Under the pieces are notes generated by a model, which ran no database searches, was not told where the DNA came from, and was given only the letters and a program-made list of their open reading frames with translations. A stretch of 58,298 nucleotides of DNA, from positions 1-58,298 of the forward strand of contig NZ_WJFC01000072.1 of the NCBI RefSeq assembly GCF_009725235.1, written 5' to 3'. A program made the translations under genes and the position numbers. The stretch is from Scytonema sp. UIC 10036 (GTDB lineage: Bacteria > Cyanobacteriota > Cyanobacteriia > Cyanobacteriales > Nostocaceae). Shown one piece after another: positions 44,935 through 52,587 of this stretch (the stretch's first letter is position 1; every line of letters begins with the position of its first letter).

Positions 44935-47241
44935 ATGAACAAGATGAGATTTGTTACCTTTTTATTCATACTATTTTTTGTATTGCTCGGATTTCAACTA
45001 AAACCTCCCGTCGCCGTACCCACAAGCGCACCTGTTTTAGAATTTTCTTCTGGTCGTGCCATGAAACATCTTGAGGCGATCGCTCAGAAACCTCATCCAA
45101 TCGGTTCATCTGAACATACAATAGTACGGGATTACATTGTCAAACAACTAACGGATCGGGGACTGAAACCAGAGGTTCAGAAAACAACAGTTGTTAACTC
45201 AAGATGGGGAACTCCATTTGTAGCAGGAACAGTACATAACATTCTTGCAAAACTATCAGGAACAGATAATACTAAGGCTGTCTTGCTAGCTGCTCATTAC
45301 GATTCCGTACCAAATGGATCGGGTGCGAGTGATGATGGTGCTGCTGTGGCAGCAATGTTAGAAACTGTGAGAGCTTTAAAAGTATATGCACCTTTAAGAA
45401 ATGATGTGATTTTTCTATTTACTGATGGAGAAGAACCAGGGCTTTTAGGAGCAAAAGCTTTTGTAGATGAACATCCTTGGGCTAAAGATATTGGACTTGT
45501 GCTGAATTATGAAGCCCGTGGTAATAGTGGTGTTTCAATAATGTTTGAAACTAGCAGTGAAAATGGATGGTTGATCGAGGAGTTTGCAAAAGCCTCCCTG
45601 CATCCAGTTGCGAATTCACTCACACATAACATTTATAAGCTTTTACCCAATGACACTGACTTAACCATGTTCAAAGCGGCTGGATTGCCGGGATTTAATT
45701 TTGCCTATTTGAATGGTGTCGTTCATTATCACACTTCTTCTGATAATTTAGAGAATATTGATGAACGCAGTCTTCAACACCACGGCGACTACGCCCTATC
45801 TTTAACACGTCATTTTGGTAACTTAGATTTAAAAGATACGAAAAGAAGTGATGCTGTGTACTTTGATATCTTAGGCTTAACTCTTATTCACTACCCCGAT
45901 ATATGGATCGCTCCTTTAACAGTTTTTGTTGTTCTCTTATTTGTTGGGGTAATGACACTAGGTCTGAGAAGAAAACAGTTGACATTCTCTGGTACTGTTC
46001 TAGGCTTCCTTGCTTTCTTATTAAGTATCCTCAGTGCTTCGGTAATTGTGACTGTTACTTGGTGGATGATATGCACCTTGCACGATGGGTATAAGCTGTT
46101 TCCTCAAGGCGATACCTATAATAGCTATTATTACATGGTCAGCTTTATAGCCCTCACCATTGCTATTATCTCAGGTCTTTATGTTTGGCTCCGCAAGAAG
46201 GTAAGTGTACAAAACTTAACGGTTGGCGCATTGCTTTGGTGGTTAATATTAATGGTGCTGTCTAGCGTGTTTGTGCCTGGTGCCAGTTATCTGTTTACAT
46301 GGCCACTGCTGTTCAGCCTTTTAGGATTGGGGTTTATATTTGCTTCCAAACCTCAGAATTCTGTCTTGGGGAAACGCTTTGCCGTGCTGTCTCTGTGCGC
46401 TATTCCAGGAATCATTTTGCTGGCTCCCACAATTTACCTGATATTTATTGCACTCACTTTAGAGTTATCTGGAGCGGTAATGGTTATGGTGGTGCTACTA
46501 CTTGGGTTACTCATTCCGCTCCTTTCCCTAATGGCAACTCGAAACAAATGGTTGTTGCCCACAGTTTCGATAGTAGTAAGTTTAACTTTTATTGTGCTCG
46601 GTAGCTTAACAGCAGGTTTTGATGCTCACCATCCTAAACCAAACAGTATCTTTTATGGTTTAAATACCGACACGGAAAAGGCAATTTGGGCTAGTGCAGA
46701 TAAAAAGCCAGATGAGTGGACATCCCAATTCCTTTCTCAGGATACGGAAAAAGCTAAATTAGCTGAATATTTACCTACAGTGTCAAGAAAATTTCTCAAA
46801 AGTCAAGCTCCCGTAGTACTATTGACGGCACCAAATATCGAGTTACTGAGTGACAACACCACCGACGAGGTACGAAGCTTGCGAATGCGTATTACCTCAC
46901 CTCGGCAAGCACGTGTTCTCCGAGTATATATAGACTCAAGTACAAAAATTTTGGCTGCTGCGATCAACGGCAAACGAATCGGCAACAACGATAGACTAGC
47001 GCACGCTGAACCTGGAAAGCAGTGGGGATTACATTATTATGCCCTTCCTCAAGAGGGTATAGAGCTAACTTTGGAACTAAAATCATCCCAGCCCTTAACA
47101 ATCAGAACTGTGGATCAATCAGATGGGCTTCCTCAAATACCAGGCAAATCTTTCCAGAAAAGACAGAATTACATGATGGCTACAGCATTTGGATCTGGAG
47201 TGAGTGATTCGACTCTAATTAGCAAATCTTTTACTTTTTAG
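44935..47241 (+). CDS. Membrane-bound M28 family aminopeptidase
   Basis: 768-residue zinc peptidase. There is an N-terminal signal/anchor helix (FVTFLFILFFVLLGFQL). An M28 catalytic domain (about 45-300) has the co-catalytic zinc ligands in order: AAHYDSV (His), GASDDGAA (Asp), FTDGEEPGLLG (catalytic Glu and ligand), and VHYHTSSDN (His). About eight membrane helices (residues about 320-600) and a C-terminal soluble beta domain complete it. This is the architecture of the ER-metallopeptidase-1/YfbL-like M28 group. The frame opens further upstream inside the dehydratase gene, but the ATG at 44935 has GGGAG nine bases before it. It lies 40 bases after the dehydratase gene and is probably the last gene of the operon. 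It could trim or inactivate the peptide, or be unrelated. Confidence 0.88.
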   Translation: MNKMRFVTFLFILFFVLLGFQLKPPVAVPTSAPVLEFSSGRAMKHLEAIAQKPHPIGSSEHTIVRDYIVKQLTDRGLKPEVQKTTVVNSRWGTPFVAGTVHNILAKLSGTDNTKAVLLAAHYDSVPNGSGASDDGAAVAAMLETVRALKVYAPLRNDVIFLFTDGEEPGLLGAKAFVDEHPWAKDIGLVLNYEARGNSGVSIMFETSSENGWLIEEFAKASLHPVANSLTHNIYKLLPNDTDLTMFKAAGLPGFNFAYLNGVVHYHTSSDNLENIDERSLQHHGDYALSLTRHFGNLDLKDTKRSDAVYFDILGLTLIHYPDIWIAPLTVFVVLLFVGVMTLGLRRKQLTFSGTVLGFLAFLLSILSASVIVTVTWWMICTLHDGYKLFPQGDTYNSYYYMVSFIALTIAIISGLYVWLRKKVSVQNLTVGALLWWLILMVLSSVFVPGASYLFTWPLLFSLLGLGFIFASKPQNSVLGKRFAVLSLCAIPGIILLAPTIYLIFIALTLELSGAVMVMVVLLLGLLIPLLSLMATRNKWLLPTVSIVVSLTFIVLGSLTAGFDAHHPKPNSIFYGLNTDTEKAIWASADKKPDEWTSQFLSQDTEKAKLAEYLPTVSRKFLKSQAPVVLLTAPNIELLSDNTTDEVRSLRMRITSPRQARVLRVYIDSSTKILAAAINGKRIGNNDRLAHAEPGKQWGLHYYALPQEGIELTLELKSSQPLTIRTVDQSDGLPQIPGKSFQKRQNYMMATAFGSGVSDSTLISKSFTF

Positions 47242-47261
47242 AATAAATCGAAACTGAAAGT

Positions 47262-47343
47262 AACAGAATAGTTATTAGTTAGTGGTTAGTCGTTAATGGT
47301 ACTTATTGACAACTAACCACTAACAACTAACCACTAACAATCC
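47262..47343. repeat. Inverted TTAGTGG/CCACTAA repeat after the operon
   Basis: The left arm has GTTATTAGTTAGTGGTTAGTCG; the right arm has CAACTAACCACTAACAACTAACCACTAAC. The two can pair across an 18-base spacer. It lies after the M28 gene and before larB, both rightward, and is therefore a plausible operon terminator. It runs to within 10 bases of the larB start codon. Confidence 0.78.
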
Positions 47344-47352
47344 AAAATCGCT

Positions 47353-48141
47353 GTGAGTCAACCTGAAGAAGTGCGATCGCTCTTAGAATCTGTCGCCCAA
47401 GGTGAAGTTACCCCAGATGTAGCCCTAGAAACGCTCAAAAATTTATCTTATGAACCTGTAGGTGAGTTTGCCAAAATAGACCATCACCGCGCCTTGAGAA
47501 CGGGTTTTCCTGAAGTTATCTGGGGACCGGGTAAAACTCCCGAACAGATTGCTCAAATTATGAATATCATGCGCCAGCGCAATCCAGTGGTAATGGCGAC
47601 CCGTATAGAACCAGATGTTTATACTGTATTGCAACCGAAAGTTAGGGGTTTGTACTACTACAACTTAGCCCGAATTTGTGCTATCGCTCCTCCAAGCATT
47701 GAACCGCAGTACCCTGGTATCATTGGCATTCTTTCTGCTGGTACTGCCGATTTACCAGTCGCTGAAGAAGCTGCTGTCACCGCCGAACTTTCTGGTTTTC
47801 AAGTACAGCGCCTTTGGGATGTGGGAGTTGCAGGAATTCACCGCTTGCTCAATAACCGTCATGTTATTGAATCAGCCTCAGTCTTGATTGTTGTGGCGGG
47901 AATGGAAGGCGCTTTACCCAGTGTAGTTGCAGGTTTGGCAGATTGTCCCGTGATTGCTGTTCCTACTAGCATCGGTTATGGAGCAAGCTTTGGAGGATTA
48001 GCACCGCTCTTGACAATGTTAAACTCTTGTGCTGCTGGTGTAGGGGTTGTCAATATTGACAATGGATTTGGCGCTGCAGTGTTAGCAGGACAAATTTTGC
48101 GAACAGCCGCAAAATTGCGGTTGGCATCACCCGATTCATGA
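47353..48141 (+). CDS. larB: Nickel-pincer cofactor biosynthesis protein LarB
   Basis: 262-residue soluble enzyme related to the PurE family; it carboxylates and hydrolyses nicotinic acid adenine dinucleotide to make the precursor of the nickel-pincer nucleotide. The N-terminal helical part is VRSLLESVAQGEVTPDVALE. The PurE-like C-terminal domain has GIISAGTADLPVAEEAAVTA (printed here as GIIGILSAGTADLPVAEEA), VVAGMEGALPSVVAGL and PTSIGYGASFGGLAPLLTML. The start is a GTG just after the repeat array. LarC and LarE are not in the window. Cyanobacteria often carry larB, and its use there is less clear than in lactate racemase producers. Confidence 0.93.
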   Translation: MSQPEEVRSLLESVAQGEVTPDVALETLKNLSYEPVGEFAKIDHHRALRTGFPEVIWGPGKTPEQIAQIMNIMRQRNPVVMATRIEPDVYTVLQPKVRGLYYYNLARICAIAPPSIEPQYPGIIGILSAGTADLPVAEEAAVTAELSGFQVQRLWDVGVAGIHRLLNNRHVIESASVLIVVAGMEGALPSVVAGLADCPVIAVPTSIGYGASFGGLAPLLTMLNSCAAGVGVVNIDNGFGAAVLAGQILRTAAKLRLASPDS

Positions 48142-48178
48142 GGTTATGACGGTAGGCAAACCAATTCTAAGGCTTAAC

Positions 48179-48523
48179 ATGAAACGTTGGATTACACTGG
48201 CTGCATTTGCCTTAAGCTTTCTATTAACAATTTTTATATCGACTAACGATACAGTGACTGCTGAAAGTAAAATTGATGCAAGCTGTACTTATAACGGTAT
48301 TAAGCTTTACGGTAAAGTACAGATTGTCAAAGATTTCCCGGATATTACCATACAAGAAGTCAACGACTTTCCAGATTTACACATTCAAAAAGTGACAGAA
48401 TTCCCTCAAGATTGCGGAAAGTGGCAAGTCGTTGAGAACTTTCCCGACTTTAAAGTGAAGTTTGTTAAAGAATTTGCGGACATCAAAATCAAGATGGTGG
48501 ATGTCTTTCCCGGTTTGCCTTAA
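48179..48523 (+). CDS. Secreted septoil-knot domain protein
   Basis: 114-residue exported protein. The signal peptide is MKRWITLAAFALSFLLTIFI, with likely cleavage after TAES. The mature part is made of about six copies of an 11-13-residue beta unit: VQIVKDFPDI, IQEVNDFPDL, IQKVTEFPQD, WQVVENFPDF, VKFVKEFADI, IKMVDVFPG. Two cysteines (SCTYNG and QDCGKW) may form a disulphide. This pattern matches the domain named 7(1) septoil knot, known from structure prediction and with no assigned function. The frame is open to 48146, but the ATG at 48179 starts a clean signal peptide. It follows larB closely (37 bases). Confidence 0.85.
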   Translation: MKRWITLAAFALSFLLTIFISTNDTVTAESKIDASCTYNGIKLYGKVQIVKDFPDITIQEVNDFPDLHIQKVTEFPQDCGKWQVVENFPDFKVKFVKEFADIKIKMVDVFPGLP

Positions 48524-48527
48524 AGAG

Positions 48528-48557
48528 GGAGTAGGGAGTAGGGAGTAGGGAGTAGGG
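48528..48557 (+). repeat. GGGAGTA tandem repeats
   Basis: Four copies of the heptamer GGGAGTA directly after the septoil-knot gene. A short-repeat family distinct from the TTAGTGG arrays. Confidence 0.85.
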
Positions 48558-48722
48558 GAAGATTTTCATGCTTAACAGTGAAAATTTCTGATTGGGACTG
48601 CGTTGGAGAACCATCAGTCTAAATACAGAGGATTATTTTTCCACTAGACAATTTCTACATATTGCAGTATTACCGGGAAGTATCGAGGAGAAAATTTTAT
48701 CCTTCATTCTTCATCTTTATAT

Positions 48723-48929
48723 ATGGACATATTTACTGATTCAATATCTCATTTAATGTGGTGGTCTTCTTTAGACTGGACTGCACTAGCACAAACCGTA
48801 ACTGACCCTAACGTTCTTGGTCAGATGCAAAAAGCGTTTACCCACTTTGTGCAGACAGGTCAAGCTTGGGCGTTCTTGATTGGATTGGCTCTTGGTTATG
48901 TGATTCGGAATTTCACGAGTTACGGCTGA
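48723..48929 (+). CDS. Small hypothetical membrane protein
   Basis: 68 residues. The N-terminal half is amphipathic with several Trp (MWWSSLDWTALAQTV). The C-terminal half has one probable membrane helix (WAFLIGLALGYVIRNFTSYG). I do not recognise the family, but the clean start, the single helix with a positive residue at its end, and the position alone between repeats suggest a real small cyanobacterial gene. It lies upstream of argH on the same strand with a repeat-filled 114-base gap. It could alternatively be a chance frame. Confidence 0.6.
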   Translation: MDIFTDSISHLMWWSSLDWTALAQTVTDPNVLGQMQKAFTHFVQTGQAWAFLIGLALGYVIRNFTSYG

Positions 48930-49040
48930 TTTGATGCGTGGATTTTGGATGTGTGGATTTTGGATGCGTGGATTAGGTTAATCTAGAATCCACTCATCAG
49001 CAATCTGAAATCCACTCATCGGCAATCTAAAATCCAAAAT
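48930..49040. repeat. GCGTGGATTTTGGAT / AATCCACTCATC inverted repeats
   Basis: Three copies of TGTGGATTTTGGATG-like units, then two copies of AATCCACTCATCGGCAATCT in the opposite sense. The GTGGATT and AATCCAC parts can pair. It ends 4 bases before argH and could affect its translation. Confidence 0.8.
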
Positions 49041-49043
49041 TGT

Positions 49044-50438
49044 ATGACCGCACAAAACACTTGGAGTCAACGGTTTGAATCGGCGTTGCATCCCGCAATT
49101 GCTCGGTTTAATGCCAGTATTAATTTTGATATTCAGCTTTTAGAGTATGACTTGACTGGGTCTAAAGCTCATGCCCAGATGCTCGCTCATACTGGTATTC
49201 TTTCTCAAGAAGAAGGCGAGCAACTTGTGGAAGCTTTAGACAAGATTCGCGAGGAATATCAACAAGGTAACTTTAACCCTGGGATTGAGGCAGAAGATGT
49301 CCATTTTGCCGTTGAACGTCGTCTTGTGGAAATGGTAGGTGATTTGGGTAAAAAATTACACACAGCCCGTTCCCGAAACGACCAAGTAGGGACTGACACT
49401 AGGCTTTATCTTCGAGATCAAATTGAGCAAATCAGGAATCAATTGCGCGAATTTCAAAATGTTTTGCTAGATATTGCCGAACAACACATTGAAACACTGA
49501 TTCCGGGTTATACGCACTTACAACGTGCTCAGCCTCTAAGTTTAGCCCATCACTTACTGGCATACTTTCATATGGCACAGCGCGATCGCGAACGTCTTAA
49601 AGATGTGTCTCGCCGAGTGAATATTTCACCGTTGGGGTGCGGTGCTCTGGCGGGAACTACTTTTCCTATAGATCGCGACTACACTGCCAAGTTGTTAAAG
49701 TTTGATCGCATTTATGCTAACAGTCTTGATGGAGTTAGCGATCGCGATTTTGCCATTGAATTTCTCAGTGCAGCCAGTATAATCATGGTTCACCTCAGCC
49801 GTCTTTCAGAGGAGGTGATTTTATGGGCATCTGAGGAATTTAGCTTTGTCACCCTCAAAGATAGCTGTGCAACGGGTTCGAGCATTATGCCCCAAAAGAA
49901 AAACCCCGACGTACCAGAGTTGGTTCGGGGTAAAACTGGGAGAGTCTTTGGTCATCTACAAGCAATGTTAGTGATTATGAAGGGATTACCCCTGGCATAC
50001 AACAAAGACTTGCAAGAAGATAAAGAAGCTTTATTCGATAGTGTCAATACAGTCAAAGCCTGTCTTGAGGCAATGACAATTTTACTTCGCGAAGGTTTGG
50101 AATTCCGTACCCAGCGTTTGGCAGAAGCAGTAACAGAAGACTTTTCCAATGCTACCGATGTAGCAGATTATTTAGCAGCCCGAGGTGTACCCTTCCGGGA
50201 AGCATATAACCTTGTAGGCAAAGTTGTTAAAACCAGTATTGCCGTCGGTAAACTTCTTAAAGATTTACGCTTAGAGGAGTGGAAAGAACTTCACCCAGCT
50301 TTTGACGCAGATATTTACGATGCAATATCGCCTCGTCAAGTGGTTGCCGCTCGTAACAGCTATGGTGGTACGGGATTTGAACAAGTGAGACAAGCGCTGA
50401 AAGCCGCCCGCAGTCAAACTCCCGAAACTGAGTACTAG
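49044..50438 (+). CDS. argH: Argininosuccinate lyase
   Basis: Last step of arginine synthesis: splits argininosuccinate into arginine and fumarate; a homotetramer of the fumarase/aspartase superfamily. The superfamily signature is present as [15 protein letters not shown] (about residues 283-297, with the catalytic Ser loop). [20 protein letters not shown] (about 111-130) and the general-base His of [10 protein letters not shown] (about 156-165) are also present. At 464 residues it is the normal length. The ATG follows a short-repeat array with no obvious ribosome-binding site. Arginine made here is one of the two building blocks of cyanophycin, but the genes are far apart. Confidence 0.97.
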   Translation: MTAQNTWSQRFESALHPAIARFNASINFDIQLLEYDLTGSKAHAQMLAHTGILSQEEGEQLVEALDKIREEYQQGNFNPGIEAEDVHFAVERRLVEMVGDLGKKLHTARSRNDQVGTDTRLYLRDQIEQIRNQLREFQNVLLDIAEQHIETLIPGYTHLQRAQPLSLAHHLLAYFHMAQRDRERLKDVSRRVNISPLGCGALAGTTFPIDRDYTAKLLKFDRIYANSLDGVSDRDFAIEFLSAASIIMVHLSRLSEEVILWASEEFSFVTLKDSCATGSSIMPQKKNPDVPELVRGKTGRVFGHLQAMLVIMKGLPLAYNKDLQEDKEALFDSVNTVKACLEAMTILLREGLEFRTQRLAEAVTEDFSNATDVADYLAARGVPFREAYNLVGKVVKTSIAVGKLLKDLRLEEWKELHPAFDADIYDAISPRQVVAARNSYGGTGFEQVRQALKAARSQTPETEY

Positions 50439-50497
50439 GGACAAAAGGAGTGGGAAACTATTCTCATCCCCCATTCCCAATTGCTACTCATAATTAT

Positions 50498-50517
50498 GGG
50501 CGTACAAGTGTACGCCC
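50498..50517. repeat. GGGCGTACA palindrome
   Basis: GGGCGTACA-AG-TGTACGCCC, nine-base perfect arms with a 2-base centre, in the gap between the convergent argH and 55-residue genes. It is probably part of a dispersed repeat family, and may be an operator or terminator stem. No T-run follows. Confidence 0.7.
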
Positions 50518-50554
50518 GCCATAACTGAGAGAGCAAATATTTTGAGCAGCGTTT

Positions 50555-50722
50555 TTACTCAGCATCAATAGCTGCTGCGCCCTCATCCTCTTCACTCTTC
50601 GGCGGTCTTTGCTGGAATCTTCTATTGCCCATCCGTCCTGTTGTAGTCCGTTTACGAAACTTTCGGGCATACGCCTGGTTCCGTAGCGCCTTTTCTTTTT
50701 TCGGATTGCGGCGCTTAGCCAT
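50555..50722 (-). CDS. Small basic conserved cyanobacterial protein
   Basis: 55 residues: starts MAKRRNPKKEKALRNQAYAR, continues KFRKRTTTGRMGNRRFQQR and ends in an acidic tail (SEEDEGAAAIDAE). The highly basic front and acidic end suggest binding to RNA, ribosomes or DNA. I recall similar short proteins in many cyanobacteria, all without a function. A strong ribosome-binding site (GAGGTGA) sits 4-10 bases before the ATG, and codon use looks ordinary, which supports a real gene. It converges on argH. Confidence 0.82.
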   Translation of the reverse strand: MAKRRNPKKEKALRNQAYARKFRKRTTTGRMGNRRFQQRPPKSEEDEGAAAIDAE

Positions 50723-51067
50723 GTTCACCTCATTAAATAAACAACAAAAACTCGCTTCTAGGGTTGATGTAGGCAGTATCTGCTGTTGAGCTTACTTGTT
50801 CTTCTCGCCTAGATTTGCGACATCTATATTTTAAACAGCAATCTATACTAACCTATTATAGAGTTTCCGTCAACTGAAATCTGAATTATGAAGTTTGTGG
50901 AGGCAAGATTTTAAGTATTCCGCAGTGGTCGAATCAGTGTTTTCTGAGATAATCTTTAAGATATGGCTCCAAACCACAGCCAGTATTGTATAAGGTACAA
51001 CTCAGCATTTATGCTGAGAAAGTCTTGTGTGGTAAGGTTCTCGACACTACAATACAAAATTTGAAAA
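50723..51067. other. Divergent intergenic region
   Basis: 345 bases between the leftward 55-residue gene and the rightward Nudix gene. It should contain both promoters. I see no repeats, RNA gene or clear box, only a CATTTATGCTGAG/CTCAGCATTTATG partial dyad near 50999-51016. Confidence 0.45.
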
Positions 51068-51085
51068 TTGAACGATTTAGCTTTT

Positions 51086-51562
51086 ATGGATGTGGCTGTT
51101 CAGTCCACACGTAGTTTATGGCGATTTGGACAAACTGTACTTGGCATCATCTTCCGCCATCCAGTTCCGGGGACAAGTATCATTCCGATTTTACCGGACG
51201 GTCGGATTGTTTTAATCCGGCGACGGGACAATGGTCTCTGGGCATTGCCTGGAGGTATGGTGGATTGGGGTGAAGATGTTCCGAGTGCAGTGGAACGGGA
51301 GTTGATGGAAGAAACCGGATTGGAATTAGTGAAAATTCGGCGTTTAGTCGGTGTGTATTCCTCGCCAGAGCGTGACCCCAGAATCCATTCGATTTGTGTT
51401 GTTGTGGAAGCCGATGTCCGGGGAGACATGCTTGTGCAAGATACCTTGGAAGTTATGGAAATCCAAGCTTTTCCAGTTGATTCCCTACCACCAGGGAAAA
51501 TGTCTCACGATCACAGTCGCCAATTACAAGATTATTTAAATGGTTTGACGACACTGGCATGA
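51086..51562 (+). CDS. Nudix hydrolase
   Basis: About 158 residues. The Nudix box is complete: GGMVDWGEDVPSAVERELME followed by ETGL fits the G-x5-E-x7-RE-U-x-EE-x-G-U pattern (about residues 59-81), so it should hydrolyse a nucleoside diphosphate linked to another group using Mg2+. The flanks (IIPILPDGRIVLIRRRDNGLWALPGGM and VYSSPERDPRIHSICVVVEA) are typical of ADP-ribose/NADH-type branches, but the substrate cannot be fixed. The frame is open to a TTG at 51068; neither start has a visible ribosome-binding site. Its 3' end is followed by ATGAATTAT repeats. Confidence 0.9.
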   Translation: MDVAVQSTRSLWRFGQTVLGIIFRHPVPGTSIIPILPDGRIVLIRRRDNGLWALPGGMVDWGEDVPSAVERELMEETGLELVKIRRLVGVYSSPERDPRIHSICVVVEADVRGDMLVQDTLEVMEIQAFPVDSLPPGKMSHDHSRQLQDYLNGLTTLA

Positions 51563-51636
51563 GAATTATGAATTATAAATTATGAATTATGAATTATTTT
51601 TTCATCATTCATCATTCATCATTCATAATTTCCACT
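51560..51636. repeat. GAATTATGAATTAT / TCATCATTCATCATTCAT repeats
   Basis: Left: four copies of ATGAATTAT-like units; right: four copies of CATCATT ending in CATAATTT. The two halves are complementary, so the element can fold into a weak AT-rich hairpin. It is likely a terminator for the Nudix gene. Confidence 0.8.
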
Positions 51637-51665
51637 AGTGTGAATGACTATATTAAATAACTAAG

Positions 51666-52493
51666 ATGGACTCTCTATTCCGTAACTCCCGAAGAAAGCT
51701 CTCTCAAGGGCTTTTGTTTTGGCGCGAAATTGGTGCAGGAATTCCTATTATTTTTTTACATGGTTCGTGGAACGATAGCAGCCAATGGGTATCCTTAATG
51801 GAATTGCTTTCGCCAAATTTCCATTGCTTTGCACCAGATTTATTTGGCGTTGGTGAATCTGAGCGTCCAAACATCCACCATTCGATAGATTTACACGTTG
51901 AGTGTCTGGCAGAATTTTTGCAAGCCTTAAAGTTAGAAAGGGTATACTTGGTAGGGCATTCCCTGGGAAGTTGGATTGCTGCTAGTTATAGTTTGAAATA
52001 TCCAGAACAAGTTTATGGTTTGGTGTTGATATCACCAGAGGGTATCGCAATTGAAGGACAAAAAAAGCGTTTGCAACGGATGCAGCGTGTCATTAAGTTT
52101 CCACCAACGTTGTTTCAAATATTGAGAGTACTCCGCCCAATTACTAAAATGTTTGGCTGGGATGAGCAAATTGAACGAGCTTGGAAGTTACGTCAGGCAA
52201 TGCTCAATTATCCCACAGCCTGTGAATTACTCTTCCAACGTCAAGAACCAGAAATTAAAGCAGAGTTGTTGCAAGAGCAATTGTCCTCAATATTGACTCC
52301 TGTTTTAATTTTGGAAGGAGGAAAAGACTCGAAAGAATTTCTGGACATGAGCAGAGCCTATGCTCAGTATCTTCCACAAGCAGAGTTAAAGGCGATCGCC
52401 CACGGTGCAAACGATTTACCTGAGTCTTGCGCCGGGGTTGTTGCTGGAGATATCCGTGATTTTATTAAATTAACAGTGACCAGTAACCAGTGA
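51666..52493 (+). CDS. Alpha/beta hydrolase
   Basis: 275-residue serine hydrolase. The oxyanion HG motif is FLHGSWNDSSQW. The nucleophile elbow is LVGHSLGSWIAA (Ser at about residue 99). The acid is probably Asp in LILEGGKDSKEF, and the catalytic His is in AIAHGANDLPES. There is no signal peptide. It resembles the broad group of cyanobacterial esterase/epoxide-hydrolase-like proteins, and the substrate is unknown. The last residues (TVTSNQ) come from a CAGTGACCAGTAAC repeat at 52475-52502 that now contains the stop codon. It converges on the histidine kinase gene. Confidence 0.9.
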   Translation: MDSLFRNSRRKLSQGLLFWREIGAGIPIIFLHGSWNDSSQWVSLMELLSPNFHCFAPDLFGVGESERPNIHHSIDLHVECLAEFLQALKLERVYLVGHSLGSWIAASYSLKYPEQVYGLVLISPEGIAIEGQKKRLQRMQRVIKFPPTLFQILRVLRPITKMFGWDEQIERAWKLRQAMLNYPTACELLFQRQEPEIKAELLQEQLSSILTPVLILEGGKDSKEFLDMSRAYAQYLPQAELKAIAHGANDLPESCAGVVAGDIRDFIKLTVTSNQ

Positions 52494-52587
52494 CCAGTGA
52501 CTTTGACTTGATTGCGATTGAAGGTGGACGGTAACAATTGACTTAATGGACTATCCTCTACCTCCTGTCGAACCCATCCTCGGTATG

